Origin: Kineococcus mangrovi
GTDB taxonomy: Bacteria; Actinomycetota; Actinomycetes; Actinomycetales; Kineococcaceae
Assembly (NCBI RefSeq): GCF_041320705.1
Contig: NZ_JBGGTQ010000002.1
Span: 1-64,000, forward strand
Length of the DNA: 64,000 nt
Direction of reading: 5' to 3'
A program made the translations under genes and the position numbers. A model generated the notes under the pieces. The model saw only the letters and a program-made list of their open reading frames with translations, searched no databases and was not told the origin of the DNA. This document shows, one piece after another, positions 17,484 through 27,191 of the stretch. How positions within the stretch are numbered: position 1 is the first letter of the stretch; every line of letters starts with the position of its first letter.

Positions 17484-18530
17484 TCATTTCGCGCCGACCG
17501 TCGAACGCGGTTCCCGTCGCGACCGGCCGGCACGCACGAAACGCTCCGGCGGCGCGAACAACCACCGGAACCGGGTGGCCACCAGGGCCAGGCGCCACGA
17601 CAACCACAGGACGGCGGCGCTCAGGCCGAGCTGCACCGTGACGTCCACGGGGCGGGGCCAGGCCGGGTCCACGAGCCGCAACGCGCTCGTCACCAGGACG
17701 ATGGGGAACAGGTGCAGGAGGTACACGCCGTAGGAGTTGCGCCCGAGTGTCGTCAGGCCGTCCCTGACGCGCCCGACCGGGAGGTGGGCGACGAGCACGA
17801 TTCCGCCGGCGACGGCGAGAACCTGACCCGCGAGGGTGATCCCGGGAACGTGCCGCAACCCCGTCAGCAACGCAGCGGTGAACACCAGAACACCCAGAGC
17901 GATCGGCAGGACGTGCCAAGGCCGGCTGGCGTCGACCAGACGCTTGAGGCGCGGGGCGAGGAGCGCGCCCGCGACGAAGAAGACGAACAAGGATCCGATG
18001 CGCGTCCAGCCCACGTTGTCCACCCGCACGATCCCCGATGAGAATACCGCGGACACGACCGCCGAACCCCCAAGCTGCACCGCGGGGGGTAGCGCCGCCA
18101 CCAGCCGCCGGAGCATCGTGAAGAGAGCGAGCGCGAACAGGAACCAGTAGCTGCTGCTCGGCCAGACCGGCAGCAGCGCAACAGTTCGCCACTCATCGGC
18201 GGGCAGGTCGCCGAGCCCGCCCTGCAGGCCGGGGACGAGGAGGTAGAAGACGGTCCGCAGCAGCGACCAGAGGAAGTAGACGTACGCCAGCGGCAGCACC
18301 CGGCGGCGGAGGACCGCGCTGACGCCGAGACGTCCGTGACCCGCTGCCGCCATCCCCGCGATCACGAAGAACGCGGGCATCGGGAACAGTTCGAAGGGAA
18401 CTTTGAGACGCCCGATGACCGCGTCCACCCCGACGGGATCCAGGTAGAGGGACACGTGGAAGACCACCACCATGGCGATGGCGAGACCCTTGACCTGGTC
18501 GGCCCAGGTCAGACGGCGCGAGGCGTTCAC
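17484..18530 (-). CDS. Acyltransferase-3 family membrane protein
   Basis: This 348-residue integral-membrane protein has about ten hydrophobic helices. It opens with WADQVKGLAIAMVVVFHVSL, carrying the family His, then FPMPAFFVIAGM, SSSYWFLFALALF and LTTLGRNSYGVYLLHLFPIV near the C-terminus. The family moves acetyl or other acyl groups onto extracytoplasmic sugars or lipids, so it probably O-acylates the polymer. GTG 18530 is chosen for the upstream GGAGG. It is divergent from the esterase-Wzz-Wzy operon across about 250 bp. An acylating and a de-acylating (18783) enzyme side by side may tune polymer acetylation (inference). Confidence 0.82.
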   Translation of the reverse strand: MNASRRLTWADQVKGLAIAMVVVFHVSLYLDPVGVDAVIGRLKVPFELFPMPAFFVIAGMAAAGHGRLGVSAVLRRRVLPLAYVYFLWSLLRTVFYLLVPGLQGGLGDLPADEWRTVALLPVWPSSSYWFLFALALFTMLRRLVAALPPAVQLGGSAVVSAVFSSGIVRVDNVGWTRIGSLFVFFVAGALLAPRLKRLVDASRPWHVLPIALGVLVFTAALLTGLRHVPGITLAGQVLAVAGGIVLVAHLPVGRVRDGLTTLGRNSYGVYLLHLFPIVLVTSALRLVDPAWPRPVDVTVQLGLSAAVLWLSWRLALVATRFRWLFAPPERFVRAGRSRREPRSTVGAK

Positions 18531-18782
18531 GGGGCCTCCGAGGGCACGTTGGGGAGTGGACGGCCAGAGTACGTGAGTCGGGCCTCCGGAGCGACGGTCC
18601 TGTGGAGATCGGGTGAGTTCCACCGCACCAGCCGCCGGGGAGCCCCCACTGCGCTCCCCCAGGTGGTACAAAGTCGCACAGCAGGGTGGAGTCTCTCCCG
18701 GCAACCGCCCAACGGCCCCCGCGGTCGTCCGCCGCGCGACCGACCTCGCCCGTGCGCGCCACCCCGACCGCGAAGGGACCCG

Positions 18783-19688
18783 ATGCTGAAGCGCATGGTT
18801 CACCTCGGACCGATGCTCACAGCTGTCACCGTCGCGGCTCTTCTGACCTCCTGCTCCTCCTCGACCCCCCGGTCGCAGGAGCCGGAACGGATCGGTGGGT
18901 CGGACGCCGTCGTCCACGAGCGGGGCGTGGTCTACGCCACCCGGGGCGACGAGCAACTGCGGCTGGACGCCTGCCTGCCGCGCGAAGCGACGGGACCGCT
19001 GCCCTCGCTCGTCATCCTGCACGGCGGCGGGTTCAACAGCGGGGACCGGACCGAGTCGGGGTCCGCCGGGTTGTGCGACTCCGCCGCCCGCACGGGCGTC
19101 GTGGCGGTCAGCATCGACTACCGGCTCGCCCCCGCCAGCACCTACCCCGCCCAGGTCCAGGACGTGCAGAGTGCCGTCGAGTGGCTCCGGCAGCCGGCCC
19201 AGGTGCAGAAGTACTCCCTGGACCCCACGCGCATCGCACTGCTGGGCAGCTCCGCCGGAGCCATCCTCGCCCTCACCGCGGCGACGGCGGGTGAGGGACG
19301 GGACGACACAGGCACCCGGGTCAAGGCCGTCGTCTCGCTCAGCGGGGTCGCCGACCTGCGGGACTCGGCCCTGGCCCTGGGAGACCCCTCGCCCCAGGCC
19401 GTCCAGCTGGTGCTGACCTACCTCGGGTGCACCTCGGCCACCGACTGCCCGCAAGCCGCCGAGGCGTCGCCGATCACGCACGTGGACCCCAGCGACCCGC
19501 CCGTCCTGCTGGTCAACGGCACCGACGAACTCGTGCCCCGCCAACAGGCCGAGGCCATGGCCGCCGCCCTCCAGGAGGCCGGCGTCGTCCACCGGGAGGT
19601 CTTCGTGGACGGCGACGCCCACGGCTCCGCCCTGCTGCACAACGACGTCCGCCGCGACGTGTCGACCTTCCTCCAGGAGAACTTGTGA
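18783..19688 (+). CDS. Lipoprotein alpha/beta hydrolase (esterase, HSL-like)
   Basis: This 301-residue protein has a lipobox (ALLTSC, Cys24) and should be anchored outside the membrane. It has the hormone-sensitive-lipase pattern: LVILHGGGF (HGGG at 80-83, oxyanion hole), VSIDYRLAP, and GSSAG at 155-159 with nucleophile Ser157. Acid and base lie in VNGTDELVPR and DGDAHGSALL. It probably removes acyl groups, likely from the exported polysaccharide, given its place at the head of an operon with Wzz and Wzy. Its stop overlaps the GTG of the next gene (GTGA), which indicates coupling. Confidence 0.85.
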   Translation: MLKRMVHLGPMLTAVTVAALLTSCSSSTPRSQEPERIGGSDAVVHERGVVYATRGDEQLRLDACLPREATGPLPSLVILHGGGFNSGDRTESGSAGLCDSAARTGVVAVSIDYRLAPASTYPAQVQDVQSAVEWLRQPAQVQKYSLDPTRIALLGSSAGAILALTAATAGEGRDDTGTRVKAVVSLSGVADLRDSALALGDPSPQAVQLVLTYLGCTSATDCPQAAEASPITHVDPSDPPVLLVNGTDELVPRQQAEAMAAALQEAGVVHREVFVDGDAHGSALLHNDVRRDVSTFLQENL

Positions 19689-20338
19689 CGGACACCAGCA
19701 CCACCCAGTCCCCGCTGGAGAGCAGCGCCACCCCGAACGGCCACCGGCGCGACCCGGGCACGCGGCGGACGGCCGCCGTGGCCGTGGGCATCGTCGTCCT
19801 GGCGATCGTCCTTGGCGCTGCGGTGACGGCCCTCCTGCCGCGCACCTACGCGGCCGAGTCCAAGGTCCTGCTGCGCCCGGCGCCCGAGGGGACGGTCCCG
19901 GCGGCCGAAGCGGTGGCGCTGGCGACTGCGCAGGTCGACACGTACGCCGCGCTGGCGACGACGCCGACGGTCCTCGACCCCGCGATCGACGCGGCGGGGG
20001 TGGACACCGACTCCGCCACGCTGGCCGAGGACACGAGCGCGACGCCCGTGCCCAAGACGACCATCATCACGATCACCGTCAGCGCTGGGCAGGCCCGCGA
20101 GGCCGCGGAACTGTCCAACGCGGTGGCCGAGAACCTGCTGACGCAGGTGGGGACCCAGAGCACCGTGGCGGGGCAGGCCGTCATGACCGGAGAGGTCGTC
20201 GAGCGGCCCCTCGTGCCGGAAGCTCCCACCTCCCCCCGGTTGCTGCTGAACCTCCTAGCCGCCGCGGCCGTCGGCCTCGCGGTGGCGGGCGTGTTCGTCT
20301 GGCTGCGGCTCCGGTTCCCCCGCCGCTCCGGCGTCTGA
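19685..20338 (+). CDS. Wzz-type chain-length/co-polymerase membrane protein
   Basis: This 217-residue protein has an N-terminal helix (AAVAVGIVVLAIVLGAAVTALLP), a periplasm-like middle (TYAAESKVLLRPAPEG onward) and a C-terminal helix (LLNLLAAAAVGLAVAGVFVWLRL) preceded by PEAPTSPR, the usual proline-rich lead-in. There is no kinase domain, so it is the stand-alone form. Such proteins set polymer length together with Wzy, the next gene, which it overlaps by one base (TGATG). GTG 19685 overlaps the preceding stop. Confidence 0.82.
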   Translation: MTDTSTTQSPLESSATPNGHRRDPGTRRTAAVAVGIVVLAIVLGAAVTALLPRTYAAESKVLLRPAPEGTVPAAEAVALATAQVDTYAALATTPTVLDPAIDAAGVDTDSATLAEDTSATPVPKTTIITITVSAGQAREAAELSNAVAENLLTQVGTQSTVAGQAVMTGEVVERPLVPEAPTSPRLLLNLLAAAAVGLAVAGVFVWLRLRFPRRSGV

Positions 20339-21777
20339 TGGCGACGTCCTCGCCGATGACCACCCGCCTCCCGGGACGGGCCGATCGCTGGCTCGTTCCC
20401 GGTGCCCTCGTGGTCACGATCGTCCTCGTCGGGCTCCTGTGGTTCGGTCCGCTGGCTCCGGTCGCGGTCGTGGGGGCGGCGGTCCTCGTGGTCCTGACCG
20501 TGCGGGTCCCGCAGGCCCTGGTCGGCCTCACCCTGATCGTCGTCGTCTTCTCCACCCCGTTGCAGGCGATCGCCGGTGGCTCGGCGTCGGTGGCTGACGA
20601 CGGTCTCGTCCTGTTCTGCGCCATCGCCCTCCCGGCACGGCGGCTGGTCGTCCGCGGCGGTCTCCGGTGGCTCCCGGGATCGGCGTGGTGGCTCGCGTTC
20701 CTGGCCTTCGGCCTCATCAGCGCCGTCGCCCAGGACGTGCCGAACGGTCTCGCCCTCAAGGGGGCCTTCGCGGCGGTCAAGGGCGTCCTCTTCGCCTTCG
20801 CCGTGGCGCAGGTCGACTGGCCCCCCGGCCTCGTGCGACGAGCGCTGCTGCTGACCCTGCCCATCACCGCGATCACGGTGTTCAGCGGTGCGGTGAACCT
20901 CATCGCGCCGGCGGCGTGGAGCCACATCGTGGCGGGAGTCAGCACCGTCGGCCCCTTCGGTCTACCCGCCCTCGTCGGTCCCTTCGGCCGGCCTGCGGCG
21001 TTCAGCCGCTTCTGCGGTGTCCTCGCCGTCGGCGCCTTGGCCTACATGCTCCTCGTGCGACGGCGGCCAGTGGTGATGGCCGTCTTCGTCTCGTGCACGG
21101 CCCTGGCGTTCCTGACGCTGCAGGTCAAGTCGCTGCTGGGACTGCTCCTGACGACAGCTCTCCTGTGCCTGCCGTTCCTGACGCGGCGCCGTGCCCTGCT
21201 CGTCGCCATGCTGGTGCCCGCCGTGCTGCTGCCTGCCGCCCCTGTCGTGTGGGAGCTCGCCTCCACCGACTTCACGGCCTACGTCGTGCAGGACTCCGCG
21301 CGTTCGGAACTGACCGTGGGCGGGCTCGCGGTGGCGGCGGCGACGTTCCCCCTGGGGGCGGGGTTCGGCCGCTACGCAAGTTCGACGGCGGCCGACGCGT
21401 ACAGCCCCTGGTACTACTGGCTGCACTTCGACTCCCGGTACGGTCTCGCGCCCGGTCCGGACTCCGGACAATTCCTCAACGACAGCCAGTGGCCCGCGCT
21501 GTACGGCGAGACGGGCTGGTTCGGCGCGGCGTGCTTCGTGCTGGGTCTGGTGTGCCTCGTCGTGGCGCTGCTGCGTGGGTGGCACTCGGAGACCGAACCG
21601 CTGTGGCGCTGGCTGCGGTTGGCCGGGCTCGGATGGCTCGCGCTCCTGCTGGCCGAGTCCGCGGCCGCACCGGTGTTCGTCTCGGCACCGTCCTACCCCT
21701 TCGTGTTCCTCGCCGCCGCCCTCTTGACCGGGGCGCAACGAGCTCCCGCGCGGGTGCAGGTACCGCACGCACGATGA
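20338..21777 (+). CDS. Wzy/O-antigen ligase-like polymerase
   Basis: This 479-residue protein has about a dozen membrane helices and one large extracytoplasmic loop (SRSE and FGRYASSTAADAYSPWYYW region through DSGQFLNDSQWPALYGETGW), the layout of O-antigen polymerases and ligases. The loop segment with SQWPALYGETGWFG resembles the conserved periplasmic loop where these proteins bind lipid-linked sugars. It probably polymerises repeat units outside the membrane together with the overlapping Wzz. The ATG overlaps the preceding stop, and its own stop overlaps the start of the beta-helix gene. Confidence 0.8.
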   Translation: MATSSPMTTRLPGRADRWLVPGALVVTIVLVGLLWFGPLAPVAVVGAAVLVVLTVRVPQALVGLTLIVVVFSTPLQAIAGGSASVADDGLVLFCAIALPARRLVVRGGLRWLPGSAWWLAFLAFGLISAVAQDVPNGLALKGAFAAVKGVLFAFAVAQVDWPPGLVRRALLLTLPITAITVFSGAVNLIAPAAWSHIVAGVSTVGPFGLPALVGPFGRPAAFSRFCGVLAVGALAYMLLVRRRPVVMAVFVSCTALAFLTLQVKSLLGLLLTTALLCLPFLTRRRALLVAMLVPAVLLPAAPVVWELASTDFTAYVVQDSARSELTVGGLAVAAATFPLGAGFGRYASSTAADAYSPWYYWLHFDSRYGLAPGPDSGQFLNDSQWPALYGETGWFGAACFVLGLVCLVVALLRGWHSETEPLWRWLRLAGLGWLALLLAESAAAPVFVSAPSYPFVFLAAALLTGAQRAPARVQVPHAR

Positions 21778-23597
21778 CGGCGGAACACCCCTACCCGTCC
21801 GACCCCCGTCCCGGGCCCCGTGCCGAGGACGATCCCGTGACGCCCCGGCCCGCGATGGGCCGACGCAGCGTCGCCAAGGTGTTCGCCGCGTTCGGCGTCG
21901 GCGCGGGCACGGCGGCCGTGGCGCTGTCCGCTGACGAAGCGCTGAACTCCCCCTCATCCGGCCCTCACAGCCGCGGGACGATCGATGCGCTGGATCCCAC
22001 CGGCGATTCGGACTGCGGACCCGGTCTGCAGCTCCTCTACGACCGGGGCGTCCGCGAGGTCGTGCTCGAGCCTCGCGGAAGGTACTACCTCAACACGCCG
22101 GTGTTCTTGGACTCGGACGACCCGTTCGACTGCTTCGTCCTGCACGGCAACGGGGCTGATCTCGTCCTCGGTCCCGACCTGCCCACGACGGACGCCTTCA
22201 CGGCCGACCGGTCCACCCGGTGGGGATTCTTCCCGAACACCGTCCGGCGCGCACGCTCGGGCGACTCGGTGGCCGTGGACGTGGACCACCGCGCCACGGG
22301 TCCATCGGTCGGGGGAACTCCCCGCCTCGTGGTGAACCAGCTCCGGGTCGACGGCGCGAAGGCGAATCGAGCACTCGCCTTCTTCAACCGGTGTTCGGGT
22401 CGCTTCACCGACGTCGTCATGACCGCGGCCCGCACCCTGGTGTCCTGGTACGACTACTGCGACGCCATGGTCCTCGACCGGTGCCAGGGCCGGCTGGACG
22501 AGGTGGACGATGCCTGGTTGATCTACCAGGTCTCCAATGGAGACGGGATCACCCTCATCAGCCCCAAGACCGAACGTGGCATCGGGATCGCCAGCCTCGA
22601 CAACTGCAAGGGCGCGACGATCGCGTCGGCCATAGCCGGGACGATCAAGGTGAGCCGGTGCCGCGCCATCTCGGTGGTCGCCTCGCACCACGAGTGCGAC
22701 CTCGGCAGTACGACGGGGTTCGTCGTCCGCTCCAGCCAGGTGTCGATCGATGCGGCCGTCCTGTACCCGGCCCGGGCGGCGGACGTCCCGGCGATCCTCG
22801 TCGACGACTCCGGTGGTCCGGGTTCGCAGCTCACGCTGCGCGACTTCACCGAGATGCTCTTCCACCGAGACGGGACGTCCACGGTGCGGGCGAGCCGGAA
22901 GGGGGACTCGAGCACCGGGCCCCTGCTGTCGTTGACGGGGGTCCAGCCGGACACGCGCGTCGTCGCCCACCAGGTCGGAACGCGCGTCGGGACCCTCGCG
23001 ACAGGGGCGCGCTGGGCCCCCAGCGCGGGGTTCCGCATCACGAGTGACGACGACGGCCTGGTGCAGGCGCTGTCATCGCCGGTCGGCACGTGGCAGCTCG
23101 CCCAGGGCTCCTTCGAGATCGTTCAGCGCGGGCAGTGGAAGGTCACGCCGTCCGGTGGCGCCAGCGGGCTGGTCGGCTGCCCGTCGCTGCAACCGCCCCG
23201 GTGGATCGACACAGCCGCGGACCAGGACGACGTGGAGGGCAGCCTGACCGAAGGATCGGTGCAGTACATCGCGGCGCTGAGGGACGCCACCGGTGCGTGG
23301 ACGGGCACCACCCCTGTGTCGTCGGTGCGGGTCGGTGGCGGCCAGTCGGCCCGCCTGCGCCTGAGCACGTCCGGCCCTGCGACGCTCGTCGTCTGGCGGT
23401 CGACGGGTGCGGACGTCACGTCCGCACCCGAGGACGTCGTGACAGTCCCCGCCCACGGACCGCTCACCGTCTTCTACGACACCGGGACAAACCTGGGGGG
23501 ACTGCCCTGGCGGCCGGCCGACGACGTGCGGCCACCAGCGGTGGGCGACGAGGTGACCCCCGGCGTCGTGCTGCTCGACGGGAGTCCGCTGGCCTGA
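21774..23597 (+). CDS. Tat-exported beta-helix-like protein
   Basis: This 607-residue protein has a twin-arginine signal at about residues 29-50 (GRRSVAKVFAAFGVGAGTAA), so secretion is expected. The body has short strand-turn repeats typical of right-handed beta-helix proteins (ILVDDSGGPGSQLTLRDF, GITLISPKTERGIGIASLDN, GATIASAIAGTIKVSRC), a fold shared by many polysaccharide lyases and phage depolymerases. The last 150 residues look like a separate beta domain. I cannot point to catalytic residues. Start ATG 21774 overlaps the Wzy stop by 4 bases, so it is the last gene of the four-gene operon. A role in trimming or releasing the polymer is inference. Confidence 0.7.
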   Translation: MTAEHPYPSDPRPGPRAEDDPVTPRPAMGRRSVAKVFAAFGVGAGTAAVALSADEALNSPSSGPHSRGTIDALDPTGDSDCGPGLQLLYDRGVREVVLEPRGRYYLNTPVFLDSDDPFDCFVLHGNGADLVLGPDLPTTDAFTADRSTRWGFFPNTVRRARSGDSVAVDVDHRATGPSVGGTPRLVVNQLRVDGAKANRALAFFNRCSGRFTDVVMTAARTLVSWYDYCDAMVLDRCQGRLDEVDDAWLIYQVSNGDGITLISPKTERGIGIASLDNCKGATIASAIAGTIKVSRCRAISVVASHHECDLGSTTGFVVRSSQVSIDAAVLYPARAADVPAILVDDSGGPGSQLTLRDFTEMLFHRDGTSTVRASRKGDSSTGPLLSLTGVQPDTRVVAHQVGTRVGTLATGARWAPSAGFRITSDDDGLVQALSSPVGTWQLAQGSFEIVQRGQWKVTPSGGASGLVGCPSLQPPRWIDTAADQDDVEGSLTEGSVQYIAALRDATGAWTGTTPVSSVRVGGGQSARLRLSTSGPATLVVWRSTGADVTSAPEDVVTVPAHGPLTVFYDTGTNLGGLPWRPADDVRPPAVGDEVTPGVVLLDGSPLA

Positions 23598-23726
23598 CTC
23601 CTCCACGCGACGGCGGCCAGGGGGGTGATCACTCGGAGCGGACGCAGAGCTGGATCGTCGTGGGTTGGCTCTCCGCAACACGGGGACCGCGTCGAGCGTC
23701 GCCTTGCGACGGGCGTACCGCTGTGC

Positions 23727-24590
23727 TCAACCGCGGCGGCGGACGACGACCTCGTCGTAGAGGGTGCGGGAGGGAACCCCGCCCCGGTCGGCCGTCAGCC
23801 TGACCGCGTCCTTGAGCCGGTACCCGGACGAGACGAGTCCCAAGACCTCCTCGACGAGTTCGCCCGGCTGCCGGTTCGGGGCGCCGGAGGACCCCGCGAC
23901 GACCACGCAGACCTCCCCGCGGACCTCGCCCTCGGCCGCCCAGGCAGCCAGCTCACCGAGGGACCCCCGCACGACCTCCTCGTACGTCTTGGTCAGCTCC
24001 CGGCACACCGCGGCCGGCCGGTCCGCACCGAACGCCTCAGCCATCGCGGCGAGGGTCGCGGCCGTGCGGTGCGGCGACTCGAAGAACAGGAGCGTCCGCT
24101 CGTCCGCGGCGAGCGCCGCGAAGACCCGGCTGCGTTCACCGGGTTTGCGGGGTGCGAAGCCCTCGAAGGCGAACCGGTCGCTGGGGAGCCCCGAGACCGC
24201 GAGGGCCGTCAGCACCGCCGACGGACCCGGGACGACGGTCACCGGGAGCCCTGCCTCGACGCAGCCGCGGACGAGGCGGTAGCCGGGGTCGGAGACGGAC
24301 GGCATGCCCGCGTCGGTGACGAGCGCGACGGTCGACCCGCTGCGCACCGCGTCGACGAGCTCGGGCGTGCGCTCGACTTCGTTGTGCTCGTGGTAGCTGA
24401 GCACCTTGCCCCGCGGGACGACCCCGAGCGTCGAGGCGAGGCGGTGCAGGCGACGGGTGTCCTCGGCCGCGACGACGTCGGCGGTGGTCAGCAGGTCCAC
24501 CAGGCGTGCCGTCGCGTCACCGGCGTTGCCGATCGGCGTGCCCGCCAGGACGAGTCGTCCCGGGCTGTGCTGCTCTTCCACCCGGGTCAT
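23727..24590 (-). CDS. rsmI: 16S rRNA (cytidine(1402)-2'-O)-methyltransferase RsmI
   Basis: This 287-residue protein uses S-adenosylmethionine to methylate the ribose of C1402 in 16S rRNA. All family blocks are present: LVLAGTPIGNAGDATARL, AAEDTRRLHRL, SYHEHNE, SDPGYRLVRG, VVPGPSAVLTAL, FEGFAPRKPGERSR and LFFESPHRTAATL. Length and order are normal. In many actinobacteria (for example Rv1003/Rv1002c in M. tuberculosis) rsmI is divergent from and adjacent to pmt; here pmt lies 10 kb away at 34648. The 129 bp between its stop and the convergent beta-helix gene show no clear hairpin. Confidence 0.95.
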   Translation of the reverse strand: MTRVEEQHSPGRLVLAGTPIGNAGDATARLVDLLTTADVVAAEDTRRLHRLASTLGVVPRGKVLSYHEHNEVERTPELVDAVRSGSTVALVTDAGMPSVSDPGYRLVRGCVEAGLPVTVVPGPSAVLTALAVSGLPSDRFAFEGFAPRKPGERSRVFAALAADERTLLFFESPHRTAATLAAMAEAFGADRPAAVCRELTKTYEEVVRGSLGELAAWAAEGEVRGEVCVVVAGSSGAPNRQPGELVEEVLGLVSSGYRLKDAVRLTADRGGVPSRTLYDEVVVRRRG

Positions 24591-24651
24591 CGTGCCGTAC
24601 GCCACGGCCCCGGCCGGTCGCCGGGGGCGATGGCCGGCCCCGTCCAGCGGA

Positions 24652-26862
24652 TCAGGCCCTGGGCAGATGGGGGATGAAGGCGCCGGCGAGCCGGCGAGCG
24701 GCGGTGGCGCTGAGGTGGCTGTGGTCGCGGTAGACGAGGGTGTCGCCCAGGACGACGGGACACCGGTCACCGGCGCACAGCCACGTCGTGGTGTCGATGT
24801 AACCGGCTCCGGAGTCCGCGACGGATCGGGCGACCGCATCTCGCCGCCGCGGGAAGGTGAGTGCGCGCTCCTCGTCCAGCGTGCACGACGCCGCGTCGTC
24901 GAGGTCCCGTGCGACGCACCGCGGCACGTCTTCGCCGGGGTAAGGCGTGTCTCCGACGACGAGCACCTCGGTTCCGGTCGAGCGCAGGGCGTCCACGGTC
25001 CGATCGACACCGCGTTCCCAGGCGGCCACGGCGTCCTCCTCACCGGTGCCCGCGTCCGAGGTGACGATCCCCGAGGTGACCACGAGGGCGGGCCGGAGGA
25101 CGCCCACCTCGGTCAGGACCGCGTCGCGCCAGGCGTAGCACTCGCGGTAGTCCCGACCGAGGTTGGGCTGCACGACGTCCAGGTCGTACACGGGACACCC
25201 GGACTTCGTGTAGCTCAAGACCTTGTACCCCTGCGCACGGCCGGCCTCGTCGAGCGCGGGCAGCCACTGGTACGCGTGGGAGTCCCCGACGAGGACGACG
25301 GTGCGTTCGCTGGTGACGTCGCCGAAGGCGCACGCAGCCGCCGGCTCGGGCCGCAGCACGGTCTGATCGAGCCCGACGTGGCAGCTGAGCCCGTCGACCG
25401 GGCTGCCCGCGGGCACGTCGTCCCCGGCGGTGTCCAGCCCGGGCGCGAGGTTGACGGGAACGGCACGTGCCTGCATCCCAGCACGCAGGGCGGGGTCGTC
25501 ACGCACCCCCGTCAGGACGGGCACCGCCGCGGCCGGCCCGTCGCCGCGGGTCGTCGTGGACGTGAGCGAGGCCAGTCCCGTCACGGCGAGCAGCAGGACC
25601 GACGCCGCGGCTCCGATCGCCAACGGACGCATCCGCCCTCGCAGGCGAGGAGTGCGTCGGAACGGGTCCTCGACCAGCACCAGCGTCCCCTGGGCCAGGA
25701 GGAGCGAGGCACCCGCGACGACCAGGCCGACCACCAGGGTCGGTTCGAGGTCGAGGACGGCCGGGACGAGCAGCAGCGCCGGCCAGTGCCACAGGTACCA
25801 GCCGTAGGAGACCCGTCCGACGCGCTGGGCCGCAGGACGGCCCAGGAGGTACCGCTCGACCCCGGTCGCACGGGAGGTCCCCGCCAGGATCACCAGGGCA
25901 GTGCCGAGGACCGGCACCAGCGCCGTGGGTCCGGGAAAGGGTGTGGCGTCGTCGTAGACCACGGCGGCGACCAGCACCAGGGTGAGCCCTGCGGCTGCGG
26001 CTGCGGACAGCAGCACGCGGATGGCGACCAGGTCGTCCAGGGCGCGGTGGCGACGCAGGAGTGCAGGACCGGCGAAGGCCACGAGGGCCCCGGCCCCCAG
26101 CTCCCAGACCCGCGCCGGGAGCAGGAAGTAGGCGTAGGGCTGGGCGACGTCGAGGAGACGGACGCAGCAGAGGAAGGAGGCCAGGCTCAGCACGGCGGTG
26201 CCGACGGCAGCCACGAGCCGCGGACGCGCTGTCCTGCGACCGAGAACCTCCTAGGCGCGGGTACCGAGCCACCACATCAGCAGCAGGGCCACCGGCCACA
26301 GGGCGTAGAACTGCTCCTCGACCCCCAGGGACCAGTAGTGCTGCAAGACGGAGGGTTCCGCGTTGGCCTGGTAGTCCACCCCCTGCAGGGCGAGCCTGAC
26401 GTTCATGGCGAACAGCGCCGTCCACCGGGCGTCGGTGAAGGTCGCACGCGTCTCCACGGGCGGCAGGAACGACCAGCTGACGACCACCGTGGTCATGAGC
26501 ACGACCAGCGACAGCGGCAGGAGGCGCCGGACACGACGGCCGTAGAACGCGGCCAGGGACAACCGGCCGGTGCGGGCCAGTTCCGCCAGGAGGTGGGTGG
26601 TGATCAGGTAGCCGGAGATGACGAAGAAGACGTCGACGCCGACGAAACCACCGGTCAGACCCGGCACCCCGGCGTGGTAGAGCACGACGAGGAGCACCGC
26701 GACTGCGCGCAGTCCCTCGATGTCGGGCCGGAACCGGCGTCCGGCACCGTGCGGGGCCACCGCAGGGTCGGTGGCCCCGGGCACACGGAGGACGGGCGCT
26801 GCGGCCGCGTCGCCGGGGCGACGCTCGGTCAGGTCAGCCACGGGGCGCCCGCTCCGCAGCAC
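24652..26862 (-). pseudogene. OafA-type acyltransferase with SGNH domain, interrupted by one in-frame TAG
   Basis: The first part (26862 to 26251) has the acyltransferase-3 start: FRPDIEGLRAVAVLLVVLYH, then GVDVFFVISGYLIT and HYWSLGVEEQFYALWPVALL. A TAG at 26251-26253 stops it. Reading through the same frame gives EVLGRRTARPRLVAAVG and a complete remainder: further helices, YGWYLWHWPALLL, then a periplasmic SGNH domain with VVLVGDSHAYQWLPAL and the C-terminal YRDHSHLSATAARRLAG. A TGG-to-TAG change would explain it. The enzyme would O-acetylate surface glycans. Start is either GTG 26862 or GTG 26841. As written the protein is truncated before the catalytic SGNH half; sequencing error or readthrough remain possible. 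Confidence 0.8.
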
Positions 26863-27191
26863 TGAGCGGGAGCTCGGACCTCCTGGGCAGCAGGCAACTC
26901 GTCAACACCATCTGCATGGCACGGAGAGTAACGAATAAATCACTCTCTGCGGGACCAGTGAGCCACGCCATCCAGCCGCGCAGAAGATACGCCAAGATCT
27001 CGGTATCCGCGAGTCGGTGAAGAGACGAGGACCTGCGAGCGGAGCGTGTGCCCGCCGAAGACCCACACCGTGGCGGGAAGGGCCTCCGAAGCCACCGCAC
27101 CGCACCTGAACTCCCCACCAGTGACGTACTGTCCACCGATCGGGGCGCACCGGAGCGAACCGCGAAGAGGCGCAGCAGGCCGGAGGTGGGT
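26842..27191. promoter_or_regulatory. Divergent region upstream of the lasso operon, with an inverted repeat
   Basis: About 330-350 bp lie between the oafA-type gene and the lasso transporter. The segment 26915-26950 is unusually AT-rich for this genome and contains GAGAGT (26924-26929), 12 bases, then ACTCTC (26942-26947), a perfect 6-bp dyad that could be an operator. The frame of the transporter is open through much of the region, but the ribosome-binding site favours the later start. No sigma-factor hexamers are assigned. Confidence 0.4.

Noticed and set aside
24406-26865. 819-codon plus-strand open frame opposite the oafA-like gene and rsmI
   Set aside because: It is antisense to two genes with clear family motifs; the long open frame reflects high GC rather than coding.
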